This document shows positions 1 through 6,685 of a stretch of 8,930 nucleotides of DNA, piece after piece. The notes beneath the pieces are model-generated. The model had not been told where the DNA came from. It did not search any database and saw only the letters and a program-made list of their open reading frames with translations. This stretch comes from Streptococcaceae bacterium (GTDB lineage Bacteria > Bacillota > Bacilli > Lactobacillales > Streptococcaceae). A program made the position numbers and the translations under genes. The stretch is taken from NCBI GenBank assembly GCA_031270215.1, contig JAISYB010000048.1:1-8930 (forward strand), in the 5' to 3' direction. Each line of letters starts with the position of its first letter. Position 1 is the first letter of the stretch.

Positions 1-1
1 A

Positions 2-298
2 AAACTTAAAAGATTATTGTTTTTTAGCAGCCTTTTCTGCTTATTGCCTCTAACGGCGCATGGCGATAGTGATGGTCGTTTACAGCTCAATTCAGATATC
101 ATTACCAATCGCTCAGGTGGCGGGACAAGTGTTTCGGATTTTGAGATTCGCTCACAATTGTTCTCAAACGCTTTAGACGAGAAAATGCAGGAAAAAGCAA
201 GGCAGGAGGCAGAAGCTACAATCTTTTCCACTTTCAGGATTAATGGTCCTCACACCATTTGCCTATGGTTCTGCCATTTTAGCGATGTCCACATTTGA
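2..298 (+). pseudogene. essA: EssA-like type VII secretion protein, N-terminal fragment (5' end outside window)
   Basis: The frame is open from the first bases of the window. It begins with a basic stretch (KLKRLL) and a hydrophobic run ending LPLTAHG, which looks like a signal peptide or N-terminal membrane anchor. After that come polar residues and a segment around SQLFSNALDEKMQEKARQ followed by EATIF. EssA proteins of Gram-positive type VIIb systems are small membrane proteins, and I recall a similar 'LF...Q.K' charged helix before their C-terminal membrane segment. They are part of the export apparatus. Family similarity appears to end near base 235. The frame then runs on for about 20 unrelated residues because the DNA has switched to LXG-toxin sequence in another frame. 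The C-terminal membrane helix is therefore missing and the gene is broken. The start codon must lie just upstream of the window. The assignment rests on remembered family features, not a search. Confidence 0.5.
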
Positions 299-1472
299 AA
301 ATACTATGGCCGATAGCATTAAGAAAATAGATGAAAAATTAATGGCTTTTGAGACTTTTAACGCCAATACGAACAGCTTGTTTCAAGATACCTGTGCTTT
401 ATTTGAAAATCTTCAACATGCGGTAAACGCACTGAATGGCATCAAGATAAGCGGCTCAGGTTCAAGGTTGACACTATCAATACCAAGTAATGTGAGTGAA
501 TTGGTTAATAAAACAAGAGGGAGTAAGCTAACTGCTGGGGAATCGAAGCACAACAAGCAAGTAAAATATTCAAAAAATTACTGGAAAACCATTAATGATT
601 TGTACAAGAAAAATCCATCAATGGCAATAGAAAAAATTAAAGATAATCCAGACTTGTTTTCTTATACCATCCATGTACTTGATAAATTTCCAAAAGAATT
701 TCAAGACAAAATACTCGATATATTTATTTTGAAAGAAAATTGGGATCAATTACCTAAAAAAGCAGCATTAGAATTGCTTGCCAATCCAAGATTTGTTGTT
801 TATCTTGAAAAATTACCTGTCAAAACTCAAGGCGTGGTGTATGCAAAATTAGTAAAATTGAATGAAAAAGGTTGGGAAGTTTTGGCACCAATCGGCTATT
901 TAACGAGTGTTTTATCCAAAAATAGTAAAGGCGCAAAAGTGATCGCAAGTTCTAAAGTCGGACTGTCAGCTTTTAAAAAGTTTGATAAAGTCTCCAAGTT
1001 TTTAAAAGCTCACCCAGTTGCCAAAGAAAGTATTGGTTATGCAGGAGACGGATTAACAGTGGTCTCTAATGCGTATGAAGAATACATTAATCCAAAATCA
1101 CCCGCTTATGGTAATGTCAGTAAATCAATTTATGGGGGAATTAATATATTCTTGATTGAAGCAGGGCCACTTGAAGGGGCTCAATATGGCGGACCAGTTG
1201 GTGCAATTGCAGGAAGTATTAATATGGTTGGTTATTATGGGAAAGACATCATAAATTCAATTCCTAAAATTTGGGGAGATAACGATGGTTTTGGTTGGGA
1301 AAAATCAGAAGAAGGAAAGAAAAAGTGGCTAGAAGAACAGTATAGAGCATATGATGAAAGACAAAAAAATCTTGAAGAAGGGAATGTTGAAGAAGTCAAA
1401 AAAGACTGGTTTGGCGAGCAAACTGGTCGTGTTGATGTAAATGACTTTAACAACGGTCTACCGAGGTGGTAA
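243..1472 (+). pseudogene. LXG polymorphic toxin lacking most of its N-terminal LXG domain; glycine-zipper C-terminal domain
   Basis: This is a frame of 409 residues. Residues about 20-75 (from MADSIKKIDEKLMAFETFN through LFQD, ALFENL and NALNGIKISGSGS) match the usual end of an LXG domain, the helical N-terminal part that directs toxins to type VIIb secretion. Complete LXG domains are about 200 residues, so most of it is absent and essA-like sequence sits in its place. The remaining ~330 residues form the effector domain. It is lysine-rich and helical, then has a hydrophobic stretch with a perfect GxxxGxxxGxxxG array (G312, G316, G320, G324), and ends in a charged tail. Such glycine zippers occur in membrane-permeabilising LXG toxins such as TelE, so pore formation is the best guess. 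No nuclease or NADase motif is visible. The ATG at 243 has no convincing Shine-Dalgarno sequence, which supports a gene fragment. It ends two bases before the membrane-protein start. Confidence 0.65.
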
Positions 1473-1473
1473 A

Positions 1474-2313
1474 ATGAAAAATTTGATAAGTAGAATTTCT
1501 TTTGAAGAAGCAAAAGAGAAGTATAGTTTTCAGTCAGCATACGAATGTATGCACGGAGAGAGGACAACATTTTTAGGATTTAATATGAAGAATATTATTG
1601 TCCTCATTTTATGTTTAATTGTTCCAATTATTTATCTAGTATCTATCTCACAATATGATACAAAAGAAATTCAAGATGGGAAAAATCATTTATTTATAAC
1701 GATAAATATCATTTTTTTAATAGTTCTAGTTTTCAGCATTGCTATCTATTTTATTCTATATAGAAAATATTCAAATATTTTTTTGCGTAAATTTAGACAT
1801 GGAAAAATATTATTTATTCTTCCAGAGATTAATGTGACATTATACAGTAGTCTCATTATTTTAAATATTTTTTCGAATACATCAAGTTATATTTCTGAAG
1901 GTATTTTGATAGTTTATCTATTCTTAACTTATATTTTTGTGAGAACGATTGTTAGTACCAAACTTATAGCAGAATTAAATAATTCGTATGACTTTAATGA
2001 GGTTATTCCAAAATGGAAATATTATCTCGTTAAATTTCCGATGCTATGTCTTACTTTATCGGTAATTGGGAGTCAGTTATATCGTTTAACTAAATCATTT
2101 TTTATTGCATCAAAATCTGGGAATCTACTTTTTCAATTATATGATAGTATTGGAAATTTTGGTTTATTATTTCTTGCATTTAGCATAGCATTACTACCGA
2201 CGATATTATTTAATCCTAAAATTATTATTCAAGGGGAGTTATATCAAAAACATCCCGAAGAATTTCGTAAAGAATATGACTTCACAAAAGAAGAGTGGTA
2301 CGGAGAGGAATAG
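1474..2313 (+). CDS. Polytopic membrane protein, probable immunity protein of the adjacent LXG toxin
   Basis: This predicted protein has 279 residues and about six membrane segments (roughly 39-58, 73-95, 112-134, 142-161, 186-204, 228-247). It has a soluble N-terminus and an acidic, aromatic C-terminal tail (EEFRKEYDFTKEEWYGEE). I chose the ATG at 1474 because GAGGTGG at 1463-1469 lies just upstream; an in-frame ATG at 1441 lies inside the toxin frame. I know no named family for it. Immunity genes in LXG modules sit directly after their toxin, and pore-forming toxins are typically paired with membrane immunity proteins. A gap of one base after a glycine-zipper toxin therefore makes immunity the likeliest role. 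The gene is visibly more AT-rich than its neighbours, as is common for exchanged toxin/immunity cassettes. It looks intact. It could instead be an unrelated small transport or scaffold protein. Confidence 0.7.
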   Translation: MKNLISRISFEEAKEKYSFQSAYECMHGERTTFLGFNMKNIIVLILCLIVPIIYLVSISQYDTKEIQDGKNHLFITINIIFLIVLVFSIAIYFILYRKYSNIFLRKFRHGKILFILPEINVTLYSSLIILNIFSNTSSYISEGILIVYLFLTYIFVRTIVSTKLIAELNNSYDFNEVIPKWKYYLVKFPMLCLTLSVIGSQLYRLTKSFFIASKSGNLLFQLYDSIGNFGLLFLAFSIALLPTILFNPKIIIQGELYQKHPEEFRKEYDFTKEEWYGEE

Positions 2314-2650
2314 TGACCTTTCCCGTCATATCCAAGCCAAAGAAGATGAAATACAGGATTTTAACCGCCTCAAAAATGGTTTTTTAGAAGTTATCTCCGA
2401 CTTCTCGAGCACAGCCAAGCAGGCGCAAGAGATGTTAATGGAAAACAACAGTAGCACATCCGTATCAGAAGAGTTTGAAACTCATCAAGCGTTTGAAAAT
2501 GAGCAACTTCTTCTTCAAGATATGGTTAGAAAAACGAGGCTGATCGAATCCGATTTGGTAGAAGAAAGTCAAAAACACAGTCTCCAACTTCAAAAAGATT
2601 TAGATGTATTGGAAAGTCTGAAACGAAAGGAACGATTACATGGGCGGTAA
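2276..2650 (+). pseudogene. DUF3958-like LXG targeting factor (Lap2-type), probably truncated at its start
   Basis: From about base 2314 this frame encodes a highly charged, helical, coiled-coil-like protein (HIQAKEDEIQDF, FENEQLLLQDMV, ESDLVEESQKHSLQLQKDL, ending LKRKERLHGR). Small helical proteins of this kind, about 100-120 residues, lie directly before LXG genes. They act with a DUF3130 partner as targeting factors that bind the LXG domain and bring the toxin to the type VIIb machinery. The context fits, because the next frame starts within its last codons and reads as an LXG N-terminus. The only upstream start in frame, ATG 2276, lies inside the end of the membrane-protein gene and would add about 12 residues that look like a shadow of that gene. 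It has no good RBS, so the true N-terminus was probably lost at a junction near 2311-2320. No DUF3130 partner is present. Base composition is less AT-rich than in the immunity gene. Confidence 0.5.
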
Positions 2651-2777
2651 ATATCTAGTGGGCGAGTCTTCTTCGCTAATGGGTGCTATAGAAACCAATC
2701 TTACCCAAAGTCAAAGCGTCGCGGATACTTTAAAACGTGCAACCAGTCAGTTGACTGCTGAGCATTCCGTGATATAA
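2640..2777 (+). pseudogene. LXG-domain toxin, N-terminal fragment (45 codons)
   Basis: This short frame starts at ATG 2640 with a good Shine-Dalgarno (AAAGGA, 2626-2631) and overlaps the end of the DUF3958-like gene by 11 bases, a normal arrangement for translational coupling in LXG operons. The peptide begins MGGKYLVGESSSLMGAIETN and continues TQSQSVADTLKRATSQLTAE, which resembles the first helix of lactic-acid-bacterial LXG domains. It is cut just before the position where the usual (L)SGxAYxAGKxLF segment is expected and reaches a stop after four more codons. The rest of the toxin and its immunity gene are missing. It is a remnant of a second LXG module, different from the one at 243-1472. 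It was found by reading the frames directly because it is very short. Confidence 0.5.
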
Positions 2778-2824
2778 ATCTCGCTTAAATAGATCCAAAA
2801 GTGTTGTCTTTTTTAGCTAAATTT

Positions 2825-2847
2825 ATCATTTTTACTTTAAAAATGAT
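2825..2847. other. Perfect AT-rich inverted repeat (10-bp arms, 3-base loop)
   Basis: ATCATTTTTA and TAAAAATGAT flank CTT. Only one pair in ten is G-C and no T-run follows on either strand, so it is a poor intrinsic terminator. It lies between the LXG fragment and the promoter at 2857, where the end of a toxin module would be expected. It may be a weak terminator remnant or chance. Confidence 0.3.
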
Positions 2848-2856
2848 TGTCCTTGT

Positions 2857-2885
2857 TTGACTTTATAAGCTAGTCGCATTATTCT
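2857..2885 (+). promoter_or_regulatory. Sigma-A type promoter upstream of a truncated gene start
   Basis: TTGACT (2857-2862, five of six to consensus) is followed after exactly 17 bases by TATTCT (2880-2885, four of six). A strong RBS and ATG lie about 40 bases downstream. On position alone it is a credible promoter for a gene whose body has been lost. Confidence 0.45.
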
Positions 2886-2927
2886 TTTCCTTAAATTCCA
2901 CTTTTAAATGGTAGCAAGGAGTAGTTG

Positions 2928-2984
2928 ATGTTTGCTAAAAAGTTCCTTGTATCTTTTCTTTTCCCTATCCTTTTAGTAATTTAA
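2928..2984 (+). pseudogene. Truncated gene start encoding an 18-residue hydrophobic stub
   Basis: ATG 2928 follows AAGGAG (2916-2921) at an ideal 6-base spacing and a promoter-like sequence at 2857-2885. It reads MFAKKFLVSFLFPILLVI and then stops inside the 3' end of pepA on the other strand. Two lysines followed by a hydrophobic run are typical of a signal peptide or membrane anchor. The simplest reading is the 5' end of an exported or membrane protein gene, perhaps of the type VII island, whose remainder was removed when this DNA was joined to the pepA tail. It could also be a genuine tiny membrane peptide. Its parent gene cannot be identified from 18 residues. Confidence 0.35.
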
Positions 2985-4049
2985 AATCTTTTCAATCTGT
3001 TTATTGTCTAACCGTTTAACGACTTCGGTGAGGAGCTTGATTAAACTGAGATAGTCGTCTTCGTGGATGATTGTGGTTGCAGAGTGTAGATAGCGGACAG
3101 GTACGCCAATTGCTAAGCTAGGCACACCGCTGCGTGTTAGGTGCATTTTTCCGGCATCTGTTCCGCCGCCTGAGATGACGGTCAATTGATAGGGAATTTT
3201 AAGTGCATCAGCTGTGTCGGTCACAAAATGAAGAAGTTCTTTTTGTGGCAGCATTGATGCATCGTAGATTAGAATTTGCGGTCCTTTCCCTAAAATGCTG
3301 TCAGCTTCCTTTGAAGTCATACCGGGAGTATCGCCTGCGGTACCTGTGTCAACGGCAAAAGCGATATCCGGATTGACTAGATGTGTTGCGGTTGTTGCAC
3401 CACGTAAGCCGACTTCTTCTTGAACATTGCCACCGGCAAAGAGCTGTGTTTCTAAGCTTTCTTTAGCTAATTGATTAAATGCTTCAATCACTGCTGCTGT
3501 ACCGATACGATTGTCCCAAGCCTTAGCGAGTAAGAATTTACCATCGTTTAAGCGTTCAAACTCAATGTCTGGTGTAATCATATCTCCTAATCTAACACCC
3601 CACTCTTCTGCTTCTTCCTTTGAAGTCGCACCGATATCAATAAACATATCCTTGATGTCATAAACTTTGTTACGGACTTCAGCAGTTAGGACATGTGGCG
3701 GCTTGCTGCCGGTCACACCTTTAATTTTCTTACCGCTTCTTGTCGTGATTCTAACCTTTTGTGCGAGGATGACTTGCGCCCACCAGCCTCCGATTGTTTG
3801 AAATTCGATAAAGCCTTTTTCAGTAATCTTAGTGACCATAAAGCCAACTTCGTCTAAATGTGAGGCAAAGAGGACTTTTTTCCCCTGTTTCCCCTTTTGA
3901 GCAACAATTGAACCCAGTCCATCGTAGAATATCTCATCAGCGTTTTGTTCTATTGCTGCTTTAAAAATATTTCGAACCTCCCCTTCGTTACCGGCAATGC
4001 CATCTGCGTTGACTAAGTTACGCAGTAATGCTTCATTATTTAAAGTCAT
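2973..4049 (-). CDS. pepA: Glutamyl aminopeptidase PepA (M42 family metallopeptidase)
   Basis: This cytoplasmic aminopeptidase removes N-terminal Glu or Asp from peptides and contributes to the peptide use typical of lactic acid bacteria. M42 enzymes are large, usually dodecameric (tetrahedral) metallopeptidases with a two-metal centre. The expected residues are present with start 4049: H64 and D66 in SHLDEVGF, bridging D179 in KAWDNRIG, catalytic E211 with metal ligand E212 in EEVGLRG, D234 in AVDTGTAGD, and H322 in YLHSATT. Its 358 residues match the family. I chose ATG 4049 over the in-frame ATG at 4067 because the strong RBS GGAAAGGGG lies between them and would otherwise be coding. The gene is divergent from nrdD. 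Its 3' end abuts the type VII remnant, and no T-rich terminator hairpin is evident immediately after the stop, as if its downstream flank had been replaced. Confidence 0.95.
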   Translation of the reverse strand: MTLNNEALLRNLVNADGIAGNEGEVRNIFKAAIEQNADEIFYDGLGSIVAQKGKQGKKVLFASHLDEVGFMVTKITEKGFIEFQTIGGWWAQVILAQKVRITTRSGKKIKGVTGSKPPHVLTAEVRNKVYDIKDMFIDIGATSKEEAEEWGVRLGDMITPDIEFERLNDGKFLLAKAWDNRIGTAAVIEAFNQLAKESLETQLFAGGNVQEEVGLRGATTATHLVNPDIAFAVDTGTAGDTPGMTSKEADSILGKGPQILIYDASMLPQKELLHFVTDTADALKIPYQLTVISGGGTDAGKMHLTRSGVPSLAIGVPVRYLHSATTIIHEDDYLSLIKLLTEVVKRLDNKQIEKILNY

Positions 4050-4090
4050 CGTTATACCCCTTTCCATTTTTTTATTTAAAACTATTTCCT

Positions 4091-4120
4091 ATTATAGCAA
4101 ATAAATAGAAAATTGCACAA
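4091..4120 (-). promoter_or_regulatory. Extended -10 promoter of pepA
   Basis: Read on the minus strand, a perfect TATAAT (plus-strand 4091-4096) is preceded by TGC, giving an extended -10. A weak -35, TTGTGC (4115-4120), lies 18 bases upstream. The start codon at 4049 lies about 40 bases downstream. Confidence 0.6.
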
Positions 4121-4129
4121 ATCCTGTTA

Positions 4130-4145
4130 TATCAACATATTGTGT
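4130..4145. promoter_or_regulatory. NrdR box-like site, distal (12/16 to consensus)
   Basis: TATCAACATATTGTGT matches the NrdR-box consensus ACACWATATATWGTGT at 12 of 16 positions, with the right half fully conserved. NrdR is the ATP-cone and zinc-ribbon repressor of bacterial ribonucleotide reductase genes. Its boxes usually come in pairs on the same face of the helix. This one lies 42 bp (four turns) from the better site at 4172. Confidence 0.55.
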
Positions 4146-4171
4146 TGTTTTTCGCTATATTTGAAAATAAG

Positions 4172-4187
4172 ACACAAGATATAGTGT
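4172..4187. promoter_or_regulatory. NrdR box-like site, proximal (15/16 to consensus)
   Basis: ACACAAGATATAGTGT differs from the consensus ACACWATATATWGTGT at a single position. It lies just upstream of the predicted nrdD -35 element at 4195. With the 4130 site it forms the expected tandem pair, so nrdD is probably repressed by NrdR when dATP is high. The regulator gene is not in this window. Confidence 0.75.
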
Positions 4188-4194
4188 TTTTCTA

Positions 4195-4223
4195 TTGTAA
4201 TTTGGAAGAAAATCTTATAGAAT
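4195..4223 (+). promoter_or_regulatory. Predicted promoter of nrdD
   Basis: TTGTAA (4195-4200) and TAGAAT (4218-4223) are separated by exactly 17 bases, with the nrdD ATG 33 bases after the -10. The paired NrdR boxes lie directly upstream of the -35. This implies repression by binding next to, not over, the core promoter. Confidence 0.55.
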
Positions 4224-4256
4224 AGAGAAGAACTAATTGAGAAAGAAGTGTTTTTT

Positions 4257-6446
4257 ATGATGGTTTTAGAGGAAACAGTGACAAAGAAAGACAAGACAAT
4301 CAAGGTGATTAAACGTGATGGGCGTTTGGTTGATTTTGATGAGTCAAAGATTTATGATGCTTTAGCAAAGGCAGCTGAAACAGCAAGCGGATCGGTTGAT
4401 ACCTTGTTGCATTATCAGATTCAGAGTTTGACAGATAGCGCCGTTGCGGAAATCTATGAACGTTTTGATAAAAATGTAAAAATTTATGAAATTCAAAATA
4501 TCGTAGAGCATACTTTATTGGAATATAACCATTATCAGCTAGCAGAGGAGTATATTCGTTATCGGACACAGCGTGATTTTTCGCGCTCAAAAGCGACCGA
4601 TATTAACTTCACAATTGGGAAATTAATCTCAAAGGATCGCAGCGTGGTTAATGAAAATGCTAATAAGGACAGCGATGTATTCAATACGCAACGTGATTTA
4701 ACGGCAGGGATTGTTGGCAAATCAATCGGTCTAAAAATGCTGCCACCGCATGTTGCTAATGCACATCAAAAAGGAGAGCTGCATTATCATGACCTAGATT
4801 ACCATCCATATACACCAATGACGAACTGTTGCTTGATTGATTTCAAGGGCATGTTGAATAATGGCTTCAAGATAGGTAATGCTGAGGTTGAACCGCCAAA
4901 ATCAATTCAAACGGCAACAGCGCAAATTTCACAGATTATTGCAAATGTCGCTTCAAGTCAATATGGCGGCTGTTCTGCTGACCGAGTGGACGAGCTATTA
5001 GCACCATTTGCCGAAAAAAACTATCAAAAACATTTAGTTGATGCTAGGGAATGGGTGACATTAGACAAGCAAGAAGAATATGCACGTGCAAAGACGAAAA
5101 AAGATATTTATGATGCGATGCAAAGCTTGGAATATGAAATTAATACTTTGTTTACCTCCAATGGACAAACGCCATTTACCTCACTTGGTTTTGGTCTTGG
5201 AACCTCTTGGTTTGAGCGTGAAATTCAACGAGCAATTTTAGAAATTCGTATCAAAGGCTTGGGGAGTGAACATCGAACAGCGATTTTTCCGAAGTTAATC
5301 TTTACTTTAAAACGTGGCTTGAACTTAGCACCGTCTGATCCGAATTATGATATTAAAAAATTGGCATTAGAATGTGCAACTAAACGGATGTATCCGGATA
5401 TTTTAAGTTATGATAAAGTGGTTGAATTAACAGGTTCATTTAAAGTGCCAATGGGCTGCCGTTCGTTTTTACAAGGCTGGCAGGATGAATCAGGGAATGA
5501 AGTAAACGCCGGTCGAATGAATCTAGGTGTTGTAACGCTTAATCTACCAAGAATTGCTCTAGAATCCTTTGGTAATCAGGAAAAGTTTTGGAAGCTATTA
5601 AACGAGCGTTTGGAAGTTTTAAAGGACGCTTTAGTTTACCGAATTGAGCGTTGCAAGGAAGCAACGCCTGCTAATGCACCGATTTTATATCAATATGGGG
5701 CATTTGGTAAAAATTTGAATAAATCCGATTCAGTTGACCAGCTGTTTAAGAATAAGCGTGCAACAGTTTCAATGGGTTATATTGGTTTGTATGAAGTTGC
5801 AACAGCATTCTTTGGTGGAGAATGGGAAGCAAATTCTGAAGCTAAGGCTTTTACTTTAGACATTTTAACCTTGATGAAGGCTAAAGCAGATACTTGGGGA
5901 AATGAATATGGCTATCATTTTTCAGTTTACTCAACGCCGTCTGAGTCATTGACTGACCGTTTTTGTCGCTTAGATACAGAAAAATTCGGCACTGTTAAAG
6001 ATATTACGGATAAGGAATATTACACTAACTCATTCCATTATGATGTTAGAAAAAATCCGTCACCTTTTGAAAAGCTAGACTTTGAAAAGGATTATCCAAA
6101 ATATTGCTCAGGCGGATTCATTCATTACTGCGAATATCCAATGTTGCAGCAAAATCCTAAAGCATTAGAGGCTGTTTGGGATTACGCATATGATCGTGTT
6201 GGTTATCTTGGTACAAATACGCCAATTGATAAATGTTATGAATGTGGCTTTGAGGGCGATTTTCATCCAACTGCTAGAGGCTTTGAATGTCCAAATTGCG
6301 GGAATAATGATCCAAAAACGGTTGACGTTGTTAAACGTACCTGTGGTTACTTAGGAAATCCACAAGCGCGTCCAATGGTCAATGGTAGACATAAAGAAAT
6401 TTCAAGTCGTGTGAAGCACATGACCGGCAGAACAGGGAACATCTAA
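4257..6446 (+). CDS. nrdD: Anaerobic (class III) ribonucleoside-triphosphate reductase, catalytic subunit
   Basis: This enzyme reduces ribonucleoside triphosphates to dNTPs without oxygen, using a glycyl radical made by NrdG and formate as reductant. With start 4257 it has 729 residues. It has an N-terminal ATP-cone (about 15-105, starting VIKRDGRLVDFDESKIYDAL) for allosteric control by ATP/dATP, and a central catalytic barrel with MTNCCLIDF and GRMNLGVVTLNLPR. It also has a C-terminal zinc site with C660, C663, C678 and C681, and the radical-bearing glycine in RTCGYLG (G697). It is complete and of normal length. GTG 4248 is in frame, but the purine-rich AGAAG just before it would then be coding or unspaced, so ATG 4257 (or the adjacent ATG 4260) fits better as the start. 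It is the first gene of an nrdD-smORF-nrdG-recO cluster and has paired NrdR boxes upstream. Confidence 0.97.
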   Translation: MMVLEETVTKKDKTIKVIKRDGRLVDFDESKIYDALAKAAETASGSVDTLLHYQIQSLTDSAVAEIYERFDKNVKIYEIQNIVEHTLLEYNHYQLAEEYIRYRTQRDFSRSKATDINFTIGKLISKDRSVVNENANKDSDVFNTQRDLTAGIVGKSIGLKMLPPHVANAHQKGELHYHDLDYHPYTPMTNCCLIDFKGMLNNGFKIGNAEVEPPKSIQTATAQISQIIANVASSQYGGCSADRVDELLAPFAEKNYQKHLVDAREWVTLDKQEEYARAKTKKDIYDAMQSLEYEINTLFTSNGQTPFTSLGFGLGTSWFEREIQRAILEIRIKGLGSEHRTAIFPKLIFTLKRGLNLAPSDPNYDIKKLALECATKRMYPDILSYDKVVELTGSFKVPMGCRSFLQGWQDESGNEVNAGRMNLGVVTLNLPRIALESFGNQEKFWKLLNERLEVLKDALVYRIERCKEATPANAPILYQYGAFGKNLNKSDSVDQLFKNKRATVSMGYIGLYEVATAFFGGEWEANSEAKAFTLDILTLMKAKADTWGNEYGYHFSVYSTPSESLTDRFCRLDTEKFGTVKDITDKEYYTNSFHYDVRKNPSPFEKLDFEKDYPKYCSGGFIHYCEYPMLQQNPKALEAVWDYAYDRVGYLGTNTPIDKCYECGFEGDFHPTARGFECPNCGNNDPKTVDVVKRTCGYLGNPQARPMVNGRHKEISSRVKHMTGRTGNI

Positions 6447-6454
6447 TCTTGTTT

Positions 6455-6685
6455 GAGCAAAGAAGGTGGGGCAGCAGCGTTTAACGACGTAGAAAATTAG
6501 GAATTGATGACAAATATTCACCAATGTTCGGAAATTTATCGCTTTCCAGTTACGGAAAAGCTAGTGGCAACGTACCTTAGTGGTTTTCCCTTAGGTGCTG
6601 ACTAGTCGGCACTGTTTGTCCCCCGTGTAATCACGAACATTAAATAGGAGGCAAAGACTTTTGGGTCAGCCTCTTTTGCTTATTT
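6455..6685 (+). ncRNA. Candidate structured RNA / leader between nrdD and the nrdG small ORF
   Basis: This 261-base gap after nrdD has no convincing gene but many complementary segments. A perfect 8-bp long-range helix (AATGTTCG 6523-6530 with CGAACATT 6634-6641) closes a domain. Inside it are a bulged hairpin (GCTTTCC 6541-6547 with GGAAAAGC 6554-6561) and a strong hairpin (6595-6612, arms GTGCTGAC/GTCGGCAC). An alternative helix, GTACC 6572-6576 with GGTGC 6594-6598, would compete with the latter. A terminator hairpin follows at 6646-6677. A weak promoter-like pair (ATGACC 6420-6425, TCTAAT 6442-6447, 16-base spacer) at the nrdD end could start it near 6455. I could not match it to a riboswitch, T-box, tmRNA, RNase P or SRP RNA consensus I know. 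It may be a leader controlling nrdG, an independent small RNA, or an eroded gene. Both ends are estimates. Confidence 0.35.
6646..6677 (+). terminator. Intrinsic terminator/attenuator between nrdD and the nrdG unit
   Basis: AGGAGGC (6646-6652) pairs with GCCTCTT (6669-6675, one G-U), with an inner GAC/GTC helix (6656-6658 with 6665-6667), and the arm runs into TTTT and a T-rich tail. It lies about 30 bases before the small ORF, so transcription into nrdG must read through it or be regulated there. A rival pairing, GCAAAGA (6651-6657) with TCTTTTGC (6672-6679, one bulged T), would disrupt it and could serve as an antiterminator. Confidence 0.55.

Noticed and set aside
1235..1570. Minus-strand frame of 111 codons opposite the toxin/immunity junction
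   Set aside because: It is the complement of two well-supported plus-strand frames; its composition (runs of Ser, Phe, Leu) is typical of antisense shadow and there is no RBS.
2778..2972. Insertion-sequence remnant between the LXG fragment and pepA
   Set aside because: No transposase-like frame, no paired terminal repeats and no flanking duplication could be found; the short inverted repeats seen are AT-rich and isolated.
4309..4590. Minus-strand frame of 93 codons inside nrdD
   Set aside because: Lies wholly opposite the conserved ATP-cone of nrdD; no RBS and no recognisable protein features.
6507..6605. Plus-strand 32-codon ORF (MTNIHQCSEIYR...) in the nrdD-nrdG spacer, considered as a leader peptide
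   Set aside because: Its TAGGA is only four bases from the ATG, it shows no run of regulatory codons, and it overlaps the RNA helices. Chance is as likely; kept only as a note for the spacer.
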